DNA of 38,851 bases from Gammaproteobacteria bacterium (GTDB lineage: Bacteria > Pseudomonadota > Gammaproteobacteria > Steroidobacterales > Steroidobacteraceae), in the NCBI GenBank assembly GCA_027452045.1, contig DAIDHH010000115.1:1-38851 (forward strand), read 5' to 3'. Positions 25,982 to 33,851 of this stretch are shown here, piece by piece (the stretch's first letter is position 1; every line of letters starts with the position of its first letter). The position numbers were made by a program, and so were the translations under genes. Under the pieces are notes generated by a model. That model was not told the origin of the DNA. It did not search any database and saw only the letters and a list, made by a program, of their open reading frames with translations.

Positions 25982-25987
25982 TATAAT
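25982..25987 (+). promoter_or_regulatory. -10 box of glutamate dehydrogenase promoter
   Basis: A perfect TATAAT 11 bp before the ATG of the glutamate dehydrogenase gene, divergent from the hppD -10 box 30 bp away. No clear -35 hexamer is present at usual spacing. Transcription would begin near 25994, leaving only about five leader bases. Confidence 0.5.
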
Positions 25988-25998
25988 CGCGCGCCACC

Positions 25999-28900
25999 AT
26001 GCATGCCCCTACCTCGTCGGCCGGCGAGAACCGGCTTTTGCGCAGCATCCCCCCCGCGCGCCTCGCGCTCATCGACCGGATCGCCCGCATCCGCCTGCCT
26101 CACCGCAAGGCGGATCGTGCGCAGCCCGAGCTGCGCCAGAGCTTCCTACGAAGCTATTTTCGCGGAGTGGGCGAAGAGGATCTCGCATCGCGCGCCCCGG
26201 CCGCGCTCGCCAATGCGGCCAGCGGCCACCTCGAGCTCGGCGCACGCCGCTCGCCCGGGCAGTCCCTGGTACGCATATTCAATCCAGACCCGCAGCGCGA
26301 CGGCTTCGAGTCACCGCACACCGTCGTGCAGATCGTCACGGACGATCGGCCCTTCCTGGTGGATTCCGTCGGACTGGTTTTCGGCCGCGCGGGTCTCGCC
26401 GTTCATCTCATCGTGCATCCGGTGCTCTACGTCAATCGAGACAGCCGGGGACGAATTGCCGGCATCGATGCCGAGGGTACGCAGTCCCACGGGGCCGAAT
26501 CCTGGGAGATGTACGAAATCGATCGGCAGATCGACCCGGAAGCGATCGGGAGGCTGCGCCGCGACATCGAGGCAACGCTTGCGGACGTGCGTGCCGCTGT
26601 GGACGACTGGGCCGCCATGCGCGAGCGGGTGCGCGCCGTCGTCGCCGACCTCGAGCGGGCGCCGCCCCCCTTGCCGGTTGAGGAAATCAACGAGTCGCGC
26701 CTGCTGCTCGAATGGATGGAGCAGCGCCATTTCGTGTTCCTGGGCTACCGGCGCTACCGCCTCGAGCGCGGCCCGCGCGAGGATGCCCTGAAATCCCTGC
26801 CCCGCTCGGGACTTGGAATCCTGCGCGCCCGCGGCTCCGAACGGCCCACCGCGACGGTGCTCCGGGAGGAGATCCGCGAGCGAGCACGCGAGAAGCAGCT
26901 TCTTGTGCTCACCAAGGCCAACTCCGCCGCCACGATTCACCGGGCCGAGTACCTCGATTACGTCGGCGTCAAGACGTTCGATGCGAACGGCCAGGTCGAT
27001 GGCGAGCACCGCTTCCTCGGCCTTTGGACCTCCTCGGCCTATCACCGCAGTCCGCGCGACATCCCCGTGCTGCGCCTGAAGGTCGAGCGTGTCATTCAGT
27101 ACTTTGGCCTCGACCCGCAGAGCCACGATGGCAAGGCGGTGCTCAACGTGCTGGAGACCTACCCCCGGGATGAGCTGTTCCAGGCGAGCGTCGAGGATCT
27201 GATCCGCATCTGCCGCGGCATCGTCAACCTGTATGAACGGCGCACCGTGCGGCTGCTCGTCCGTCGCGACCCCTATCATCGGTTCTACTCGTGCCTCGTG
27301 TACGTGCCCCGGGACCGCTACAACACCGATGTGCGCCAGCGAATCGAGCAGATCGTGCTCGAGGGTTTCGCGGGCAAGTCGGTCGAAAGCCAGGTGCAGA
27401 TCTCCGGCTCGAACCATGCGCGGGTGCACGTGGTGGTGCGCACCGATCCCGCCGAGCGGCGCAAGGTGGACTTCGCCGCGCTCGAGCGGCTGATCGGGCA
27501 GGCGACGCTCACATGGACCGACCATTTGCGCGAGGTGCTGGTCGCACGGGACGGGGAAGCGGCGGGCCTTGCGCTCCTGAACCGATACCGCAACGCATTC
27601 CCGCTCGCCTACGAGGAAGACGTCGCCCCGGGCGATGCGCCGGCCGATATCGAAGACCTCGAGCTGCTGCGCTCCGATGCGCAGACACGCTGCATCGGCC
27701 TGTACCGCGCTGGCGGCCAAGGCGCCACGGGGATGCACCTGAAGATCGTGAAGCTGGGCGAGCCGGTACCGATATCGGACCTGCTGCCCATGCTCGAGAA
27801 CTTCGGTCTGCGGGTGATTGCCGAGCGGCCCTACGAGCTCGCCTGGCCCGATGGCGGCACCGCGTGGATACAGGACTTCGAGCTCGAGCATCGTGAAGGC
27901 CGCGCGATCGACATCCCGCGCATCGACTCGCGCTTCAAGGAGGCGCTCACCGCCGGCTGGAAGGGAGAGGCGGAAAACGACGGGTTCAATCGCCTCTTGT
28001 TCAGCGCAGATCTCTCCGCTCGCGAGATCCTCGTGCTGCGGGCCTACTGCCGTTATCTCCTGCAGACGGGAGTGCCCTTCAGCCAGGCCTACATGGAGCG
28101 CACCCTGGAGGCCAATGCGACGGTCGCGAACGCACTGATCCGCCTCTTTCAGGCGCGCTTCGACCCGACGAAGGCGCACGGCACGCGCGCGGCCGAACAG
28201 GCCGCCGCGCAGCTCGTGGCGCGGATCCGTTCCGCACTCGATGCCGTGACCAGCCTCGATGAGGACCGCATCCTGCGTGCCTACCTCAAGCTCGTGCAGG
28301 CGACACTGCGGACCAATTTCTACCGCCGCGACCCCGCGGGCGCCCCGCTGCCGTATCTGTCGTTCAAGCTCGACCCCGCCGCCCTGCCCGATCTGCCGCT
28401 GCCGCGGCCGAAGTACGAGATCTTCGTCTACAGCCCGCGGGTCGAGGGCGTGCACCTGCGCATGGGCGATGTGGCGCGAGGTGGCATCCGCTGGTCCGAC
28501 CGGCGCGAGGACTTCCGCACCGAGGTCCTGGGCCTGATGAAGGCTCAGAACGTGAAGAACACGCTGATCGTGCCGGTGGGCGCCAAGGGCGGCTTCGTGC
28601 CCAAGCACCTGCCGCAGGGCAGCCGGGAGGAGATCCAGGCCGAGGTCATCGCCTGCTACAAGACTTTCATCCGCGGCTTGCTCGACCTCACGGACAACAT
28701 CGTCGCGGGCCACATCGCGCCGCCCCCCCAGGTCGTGCGTCACGACCGCGACGATCCGTACCTGGTGGTGGCCGCCGACAAGGGAACCGCGACCTTCTCG
28801 GATACCGCCAACGCGCTTGCGGCCGAGTACGGCTTCTGGCTCGGCGATGCGTTCGCCTCGGGGGGCTCGGCCGGCTACGACCACAAGGGACTTGGCATCA

Positions 28901-30861
28901 CCGCCCGCGGCGCCTGGGAGTGCGTCAAGCGTCACTTCCGCGAGATCGGCACGGACATCCAGAAGACGGAGTTCACGGTCGCGGGGATCGGCGACATGTC
29001 GGGCGATGTGTTCGGCAACGGCATGCTGCTCTCGCGCCACATCCTGCTGCAGGCCGCATTCGATCACCGGCACATCTTCCTCGATCCGAAACCGGATGCG
29101 GCAGTGAGTTTCGCGGAACGTCAGCGCCTGTTCGCCCTGCCGCGCTCGAGCTGGGACGACTACGACCGCACGCGCATCTCCAAGGGCGGCGGCGTATTCC
29201 CGCGCTCGGCCAAATCGATCGCCCTTTCCGCCGAGGCCCGTGCGCTGCTCGGGATCGATGCCGCGACCGCCGCGCCCACGGACATCATGCGCGCCATCCT
29301 GCACATGCCGGTGGACCTGCTGTGGAATGGCGGCATAGGCACTTACGTCAAGTCGAGCCGTGAGACCAATGCCGAGGTCGGCGACCGCGCCAACGACGCG
29401 CTGCGCGTCAACGGCTCGGAGCTGCGCGCCAAGGTGGTTGGCGAAGGCGGCAATCTCGGCTTCACCCAGCGAGGGCGCATCGAGTACGCCCGCGCGGGCG
29501 GGCGCCTCAACACGGACTTCATCGACAACTCCGCAGGCGTCAACACCTCCGACGTGGAGGTGAACCTGAAGATCCTGCTGAACCCCCTGGTGCACTCCGG
29601 CAAGCTCTCGACGGCCGAGCGCAACCGGCTGCTCGCGCGCATGTCCGAAGAAGTGTGCGCGCTCGTACTGCGAAACAATTACCTGCAGGGACAGGCGATC
29701 AGCACGCTCGAGCAGCAGGCGAGAACGCGCCTCGCGGAGTTCCAGCACCTGATCCGCCTGCTCGAGCGCTCCGGCGGACTCAATCGCGCACTCGAGTTCC
29801 TGCCGAGCGACGAGGAGATCGCCGAACGGCGCAAGAGCGGCGCCGGTCTCACCCGCCCCGAGCTCGCCATCCTCCTCTCCTACAGCAAGATCTGGCTCAA
29901 CAATCACCTGCTCGACTCGGACGTGCCGGAAGACCCGTACCTCTCCAACGAGCTGGAACGCTATTTCCCGGGTCCGGTGAGGACACGCTTTGCTCAGGCG
30001 ATCGAGAAGCACCGGCTGCGCCGCCAGATCATCGCCACGGCGACGACCAACAGCCTGATCAACCGCATGGGGCCGACGTTCGTGCTGCGCGCACAGGAAG
30101 ACACCGGCGCACCGCCGGCGCAGATCGCGCGCGCCTACACGGCGGCGCGCGAGATCTTCGAGGTGCGCGACTTGTGGGCCGAGATCGAAGCGCTCGACAA
30201 TCGAGTGCCGGCCAGACTCCAGTACGCCGCCGCATTCGAGATCAGCCGTTTGCTGCGCCACGCGACCTACTGGCTGCTCGCCCGCCGCCGCACGCTCAAA
30301 GTCGATACCGCGGTCGAGGAGTTCCTGCGCGGCGTGCACGAGATCGGGTCGCGGATCGGGCAGGTACTCGGCGGCTCGTGGCGCACGCATTTCGAGACGG
30401 TGCGTCAGCAGCACATCGAAGCTGGCCTGCCGGCGGGCCTGGCGACGAGGATCGCCGGTCTCGATGCCCACAACGCCTCCCTCGATGTGGTCGAGCTGGC
30501 CGCCGCCCGCAAGAGCGCCGTGCCGGAGGCGGCCCGGGTCTACTTCGAGGTCGGCTCACGCACCGGTCTCGACTGGCTACGCGAGCAGATCGACAAGCTG
30601 CCCGTGGAAGGCTCCTGGCAGGCGACCGCCCGCACGGGGCTGCGCGATGCGGCAATGCGTGTTCACCGCGGGATCGCCGATCGCGTCCTGGCGCGCGGCG
30701 GCCGCGGCACTCCCGAGGAGCGCGTCACGGCCTGGCAGGAAACGGTCGCCGCGAGCCTGGCTCACTGGGAGCGCACGCTCACCGACATGCGCGCGGCCGG
30801 GGTGATTGATTTCGCCACGCTGACTGTCGGTGTGGAGACGCTGCGCAAGCTGTCCGAATGA
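25999..30861 (+). CDS. gdh2: NAD-specific glutamate dehydrogenase, large (GDH-180) type
   Basis: A 1620-residue cytoplasmic enzyme that oxidatively deaminates glutamate to 2-oxoglutarate with NAD+. The length is typical of the 180-kDa class first studied in Streptomyces and Pseudomonas. The long N-terminal half contains ACT-like regulatory regions. The catalytic domain has GGIRWSDRREDFRTEVLGL near residue 828, PVGAKGGFVPK with the catalytic lysine near 863, and the Rossmann region with GEGGNLG near 1150. The first ATG is 11 bp from a TATAAT box and has no ribosome binding site; a TTG 13 codons on is the only near alternative. Physiologically it feeds amino-acid carbon into the TCA cycle, in keeping with nearby hppD, icmF and aacS. 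Confidence 0.95.
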   Translation: MHAPTSSAGENRLLRSIPPARLALIDRIARIRLPHRKADRAQPELRQSFLRSYFRGVGEEDLASRAPAALANAASGHLELGARRSPGQSLVRIFNPDPQRDGFESPHTVVQIVTDDRPFLVDSVGLVFGRAGLAVHLIVHPVLYVNRDSRGRIAGIDAEGTQSHGAESWEMYEIDRQIDPEAIGRLRRDIEATLADVRAAVDDWAAMRERVRAVVADLERAPPPLPVEEINESRLLLEWMEQRHFVFLGYRRYRLERGPREDALKSLPRSGLGILRARGSERPTATVLREEIRERAREKQLLVLTKANSAATIHRAEYLDYVGVKTFDANGQVDGEHRFLGLWTSSAYHRSPRDIPVLRLKVERVIQYFGLDPQSHDGKAVLNVLETYPRDELFQASVEDLIRICRGIVNLYERRTVRLLVRRDPYHRFYSCLVYVPRDRYNTDVRQRIEQIVLEGFAGKSVESQVQISGSNHARVHVVVRTDPAERRKVDFAALERLIGQATLTWTDHLREVLVARDGEAAGLALLNRYRNAFPLAYEEDVAPGDAPADIEDLELLRSDAQTRCIGLYRAGGQGATGMHLKIVKLGEPVPISDLLPMLENFGLRVIAERPYELAWPDGGTAWIQDFELEHREGRAIDIPRIDSRFKEALTAGWKGEAENDGFNRLLFSADLSAREILVLRAYCRYLLQTGVPFSQAYMERTLEANATVANALIRLFQARFDPTKAHGTRAAEQAAAQLVARIRSALDAVTSLDEDRILRAYLKLVQATLRTNFYRRDPAGAPLPYLSFKLDPAALPDLPLPRPKYEIFVYSPRVEGVHLRMGDVARGGIRWSDRREDFRTEVLGLMKAQNVKNTLIVPVGAKGGFVPKHLPQGSREEIQAEVIACYKTFIRGLLDLTDNIVAGHIAPPPQVVRHDRDDPYLVVAADKGTATFSDTANALAAEYGFWLGDAFASGGSAGYDHKGLGITARGAWECVKRHFREIGTDIQKTEFTVAGIGDMSGDVFGNGMLLSRHILLQAAFDHRHIFLDPKPDAAVSFAERQRLFALPRSSWDDYDRTRISKGGGVFPRSAKSIALSAEARALLGIDAATAAPTDIMRAILHMPVDLLWNGGIGTYVKSSRETNAEVGDRANDALRVNGSELRAKVVGEGGNLGFTQRGRIEYARAGGRLNTDFIDNSAGVNTSDVEVNLKILLNPLVHSGKLSTAERNRLLARMSEEVCALVLRNNYLQGQAISTLEQQARTRLAEFQHLIRLLERSGGLNRALEFLPSDEEIAERRKSGAGLTRPELAILLSYSKIWLNNHLLDSDVPEDPYLSNELERYFPGPVRTRFAQAIEKHRLRRQIIATATTNSLINRMGPTFVLRAQEDTGAPPAQIARAYTAAREIFEVRDLWAEIEALDNRVPARLQYAAAFEISRLLRHATYWLLARRRTLKVDTAVEEFLRGVHEIGSRIGQVLGGSWRTHFETVRQQHIEAGLPAGLATRIAGLDAHNASLDVVELAAARKSAVPEAARVYFEVGSRTGLDWLREQIDKLPVEGSWQATARTGLRDAAMRVHRGIADRVLARGGRGTPEERVTAWQETVAASLAHWERTLTDMRAAGVIDFATLTVGVETLRKLSE

Positions 30862-30901
30862 TCGTAAACTGTCACTCTGGTGCGCCAGGGGCGGCGCTCG
30901 A

Positions 30902-30926
30902 CGGGGTTCGTCGCCAGCGAACCCCG
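30902..30926. terminator. Hairpin after the glutamate dehydrogenase gene
   Basis: CGGGGTTCG (30902-30910), seven-base loop, CGAACCCCG (30918-30926): a perfect 9-bp stem 40 bp after the glutamate dehydrogenase stop and before gpmA. No T-run follows. It is a plausible factor-assisted terminator or mRNA stabiliser. Confidence 0.45.
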
Positions 30927-30980
30927 CTCGCGCGGCAGGATCTGCAAAGCGTGCAATCGTTCAATAGTTGAGGTGTCTAG

Positions 30981-31730
30981 ATGCCCGGGAAGCTGATCCT
31001 CGTCCGCCACGGCCAGAGCCTCTGGAACCTGGAAAACCTGTTCACGGGGTGGACCGACATCGACCTGGCGCCACAGGGCCGCGAGGAGGCCACGCGCGCC
31101 GGACGGCAACTCATCGAGGAAAAAATCCAGGTGGACGTCGCGTTCACCTCGGTGTTGAAGCGAGCGATCCGCACCCTCTGGATCATGCTCGATGAGATGG
31201 ATCGGATGTGGATCCCGGTGGAACGCTCCTGGCGTCTGAATGAGCGTCACTACGGCGCGCTGCAGGGGCTCGACAAGGCTCAGACGGTTGAGCGCCACGG
31301 CGCGGAGCAGGTCAAGATCTGGCGCCGCAGCTACGACATTCCCCCGCCGCCGCTTGCGACCGATGACCCACGCCATCCGCGCTTCGATGCCCGCTACGCC
31401 GATGTGCCCCCTGCCGAGCTCCCCTCGGCGGAGTCGCTGAAAGACACCCTGGCGCGGGTGCTGCCCTTCTGGCAGATGCGCATCGCACCGGAGCTGCGGG
31501 CGGGACGCAACGTGCTCGTTGCAGCGCATGGGAACAGCCTGCGCGCAATGGTGAAGATGCTGGACGATGTGTCCGAAAGCGCCATCGTCGAGCTCAATAT
31601 TCCCACGGGCATACCGCTCGTGTACGAGCTCGACCCGCAGCTGAAATCCCTCGGCAGCCGCTACCTCGGCGATCCACAGGCGGTCGCCGCCGCCGCCGAA
31701 GCTGTCAGGCGTCAGACCGAGAAGAAGTAA
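30981..31730 (+). CDS. gpmA: 2,3-bisphosphoglycerate-dependent phosphoglycerate mutase
   Basis: A 249-residue glycolytic enzyme that interconverts 3- and 2-phosphoglycerate. The phosphohistidine motif is LVRHGQ (His10), followed by the family signature [12 protein letters not shown]; most relatives have RHGE, here RHGQ. The [10 protein letters not shown] block and the second catalytic histidine in AAHGNSLR are intact. The C-terminal tail found in the bacterial dPGM is present. GAGGTG (30970-30975) is a good ribosome binding site. It is single-gene, with its own hairpin at each end. Confidence 0.94.
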   Translation: MPGKLILVRHGQSLWNLENLFTGWTDIDLAPQGREEATRAGRQLIEEKIQVDVAFTSVLKRAIRTLWIMLDEMDRMWIPVERSWRLNERHYGALQGLDKAQTVERHGAEQVKIWRRSYDIPPPPLATDDPRHPRFDARYADVPPAELPSAESLKDTLARVLPFWQMRIAPELRAGRNVLVAAHGNSLRAMVKMLDDVSESAIVELNIPTGIPLVYELDPQLKSLGSRYLGDPQAVAAAAEAVRRQTEKK

Positions 31731-31739
31731 GCCGCAGGC

Positions 31740-31765
31740 GATGAGCCTCTCACGAGAGGCTCATC
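31740..31765. terminator. Bidirectional hairpin between gpmA and the RraB-like gene
   Basis: GATGAGCCTCTC (31740-31751), AC, GAGAGGCTCATC (31754-31765): a perfect 12-bp stem. It lies nine bases after the gpmA stop and its right edge touches the stop codon of the convergent gene. There is no T-run on either strand. Stem strength and placement make it the likely end of both transcripts. Confidence 0.6.
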
Positions 31766-32183
31766 AGGCCGCCCAGCGGTCGTAGCGTCCCTGGAACTCC
31801 TCGGCCAGCGCGTTCATGCGGCGGCTGACCTCCTGGATGTCCGGCACGAGCAGTTTCATGGACTTGGACGCGTGCAGACTGAATGGCAGGTCGCTTCCGT
31901 CCTGCATCCGTTTGACATCCACCGCGAATCCCTCCGGCTCCAGGCGGGCGCGCACTGCCTCGCAATCAGCCTCGCCCTTGAGCGCCAGGAAGAAGTCCAC
32001 CTGGTACTCGTTGAACGGGCGGTAGCCGTCGGCGCGCAGCCGCTTGACCATCATCTCGTCCCAGCCCTCGTGCTGATCTAGGCCCCGCTGCTGCTGCAAC
32101 GCCTTGCGCACGCGAAAATAGCCGATGAGGACGATCAGAACACCGAGGACGGCGACCGCGATGAAGGCGTGAATGACGCTCAC
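31764..32183 (-). CDS. RraB-family protein with N-terminal membrane anchor
   Basis: A 139-residue protein. Residues 4-23 form one transmembrane helix, followed by a basic stretch (RVRKALQQQR) that would keep the rest in the cytoplasm. The soluble part has the RraB pattern: DGYRPFNEYQVDFFLALKG, then A-R-LEPEGFAVDV, and ends in a helix with MNALAEEF. In E. coli RraB (soluble, about 138 residues) binds RNase E and slows mRNA decay. A membrane anchor would place this one near the membrane-attached degradosome, but binding to RNase E is inference. It follows the ferredoxin gene by 13 bp. Confidence 0.7.
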   Translation of the reverse strand: MSVIHAFIAVAVLGVLIVLIGYFRVRKALQQQRGLDQHEGWDEMMVKRLRADGYRPFNEYQVDFFLALKGEADCEAVRARLEPEGFAVDVKRMQDGSDLPFSLHASKSMKLLVPDIQEVSRRMNALAEEFQGRYDRWAA

Positions 32184-32196
32184 GGAAAGGCCCGCC

Positions 32197-32511
32197 TCAC
32201 TCGTCCGGGGCTATGGTGACACGCAGGCCATCGAGCTCGGGCGTGAACTCGATCTGGCACGACAGACGCGAATTGTCCTGGCACTGCGACAGCTCGTTCA
32301 GCAGTTCCCGCTCATCGGACATCGGCGCGGGCAGCCGGGCCTGCCAATCCGGATCGACGTAGACATGGCAGGTGGCGCACGAGCACATGCCGCCGCAGAT
32401 GGCCGCAACGCCGTAGTCGAGCTCGCGCAGGGTCTCCATGACCTTGAGACCGGTTTTTCCCTCGACCTGATGCTCTTTGCCATCGCGGTCGATCACACGC
32501 ATCAGCGTCAT
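32197..32511 (-). CDS. [2Fe-2S] ferredoxin, adrenodoxin/plant-like fold
   Basis: A 104-residue electron carrier. Cluster ligands are Cys39, Cys45, Cys48 and Cys85 in the pattern Cx5Cx2Cx36C, set in CGGMCSCATCHVYV, the block found in adrenodoxin-type ferredoxins. Extra cysteines at 43 and 77 are not expected ligands. Such proteins serve cytochrome P450s, ring hydroxylases or iron-sulfur assembly. None of the isc genes or a P450 is adjacent, so the partner is unknown. It lies in a minus-strand group with the RraB-like gene (13-bp gap) and, 94 bp upstream, the UPF0045 gene. Confidence 0.9.
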   Translation of the reverse strand: MTLMRVIDRDGKEHQVEGKTGLKVMETLRELDYGVAAICGGMCSCATCHVYVDPDWQARLPAPMSDERELLNELSQCQDNSRLSCQIEFTPELDGLRVTIAPDE

Positions 32512-32605
32512 TCAATCACCTTTCGAGCCAGGCCGGGGAGGCCACGTTTTCGGGGAATGGAACGTGCTAGTGTGCCGGGTCGCGCCAGCCGGCGCCACTG
32601 CCCCC

Positions 32606-32857
32606 TCAAAGGGGACCGAGCACCTTCAGGACGAAGGCCGCCTTGCCGGATTCGGCTTGCCGTACCTCGAGCGTGGCACGCAGCTCCGCCCGCAGAGCCT
32701 CGAATACCCGCTCGTAATCACCGAATACCTGGGTACCGAGGCTCCCTCCCACCACCTTGAGATCCCCCCGGGCGGCCAGCCGGTCAATGAAATCATGGAT
32801 CAGGGGCTCAAACCCTTCGGTGAGCGGGTATAGGCTGATTTCCACCCCGATGTCCAT
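32606..32857 (-). CDS. UPF0045 / thiamine-binding (YkoF-like) family small protein
   Basis: An 83-residue protein when read from the ATG at 32857; the frame is open to 32968 but the extra part is unlike the family and crosses the phzF-like start. It begins MDIGVEISLYPLTEG, the family's typical first strand, and continues with GTQVFGDYERVFEALR, giving a ferredoxin-like beta-alpha-beta fold. Members bind thiamine or related small molecules in some species; the role here is unknown. The ribosome binding site is weak. It is divergent from the phzF-like gene with 91 bp between. Confidence 0.75.
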   Translation of the reverse strand: MDIGVEISLYPLTEGFEPLIHDFIDRLAARGDLKVVGGSLGTQVFGDYERVFEALRAELRATLEVRQAESGKAAFVLKVLGPL

Positions 32858-32889
32858 GGATCGCAATTCTACCGTTACGGGCGATGGGC

Positions 32890-32895
32890 TAGAAT
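32890..32895 (+). promoter_or_regulatory. Possible -10 box for the phzF-like gene
   Basis: TAGAAT matches the -10 consensus in five of six positions, 53 bp before the ATG at 32949. The hexamer at 17-bp spacing upstream (TTCTAC) is a weak -35. Confidence 0.35.
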
Positions 32896-32948
32896 GGCCG
32901 CCCCCCGCCACCACTGCCCCCCTGGGCGCAAAGCCGAAGCAGCCCCCG

Positions 32949-33851
32949 ATGACTCGCAAGATCCACATCCATCAGGTTGACGCCTTCACGCTAGAGCGCT
33001 TTACGGGCAATCCAGCCGGGGTCGTGCTCCACGCGGACGGTCTGACGGACACGCAGATGCTCGCCATCGCGCGGGAGCTGAACAACGCGGACACCGCGTT
33101 CCTCTTCGCGCCTGACGGAACCGACCACGATGTCCGAGTGCGGTTCTTTACCCCGCGAACCGAGGCCGGGTTCGTTGGGCACGCCACCGTGGCGGCTCAC
33201 CATGTGCTCTCGGCTCTACCCGATGCGCCGAAGCGACTGCGCCAGAAATCCAAGGCCGGCATCGTCGAGATCGAAGTCCGCGGCGCGGGGGATGAGCGAA
33301 AGATCGCCGTGCGCCAGAACCCTCCCCCGCTCGGGCGCGAGCTCAATGATCGCGAGCGGCTCGCCGTGCTCGATGCGCTCGCCCTGGCCACGGACGATCT
33401 CGATACCCGCTGCCCGCTGCGTATCGCGGGCGCGAACAGTACGAGATTGCTCATCGGCGTGCGCAACGTCGAATCGCTGAATCATCTCAAACCCGACTCG
33501 GCGCGCCTGACGACGCTCTCGGCACAGATCGGGGCGGCCGGATATTTCGTGTTCGCGCTCACGCCCGGGAACGAGAACCACCAGAGCGAAGCGCGGATGT
33601 TCTGCCCCGCGCTCGGCATCGCCGAGGACCCGGTGAGCGGCAATGCTCACGGCCTGCTCGGGGTGCACCTCATCCAGAACGGCCTGCTCGCCCACGACCG
33701 GCATCGCGCCTCGTTCCGGGGCGTGCAGGGCCGCTGGCTCCACAGGCCAGGACAGGTCGAGGTAGAGCTGGAGATGGCCGGTGGCACCGTCTCGGCAGTG
33801 TGGATCATCGGGCAGGCGGTATCGGTCTTCCAGACCGAAATGACGATTTAG
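32949..33851 (+). CDS. PhzF/YddE-family protein, probable isomerase
   Basis: A 300-residue protein like E. coli YddE throughout: HQVDAFT at the N-terminus, FTPRTEAGFVGHAT near residue 67-80, and EDPVSGNAHG near 235. The fold is two diaminopimelate-epimerase-like halves. In PhzF the catalytic base is Glu45 in a SEST-type motif; the matching residue here is Asp48 (NNADTAF). No other phenazine genes are present, so a phenazine role is unlikely and the true substrate is unknown. Frames open upstream of 32949 are shadows. Its TAG stop overlaps the stop codon of the convergent ATPase gene. Confidence 0.85.
   Translation: MTRKIHIHQVDAFTLERFTGNPAGVVLHADGLTDTQMLAIARELNNADTAFLFAPDGTDHDVRVRFFTPRTEAGFVGHATVAAHHVLSALPDAPKRLRQKSKAGIVEIEVRGAGDERKIAVRQNPPPLGRELNDRERLAVLDALALATDDLDTRCPLRIAGANSTRLLIGVRNVESLNHLKPDSARLTTLSAQIGAAGYFVFALTPGNENHQSEARMFCPALGIAEDPVSGNAHGLLGVHLIQNGLLAHDRHRASFRGVQGRWLHRPGQVEVELEMAGGTVSAVWIIGQAVSVFQTEMTI

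Noticed and set aside
26311-30471. A 1386-residue open frame on the minus strand inside the glutamate dehydrogenase gene
   Set aside because: It is the reverse-strand shadow of a high-GC gene; the plus-strand product is a clear full-length family member and the minus product has no domain I recognise.
32949-33851. Phenazine biosynthesis locus based on the PhzF match
   Set aside because: No other phz genes are present and the protein is closer to the housekeeping-type YddE subgroup.
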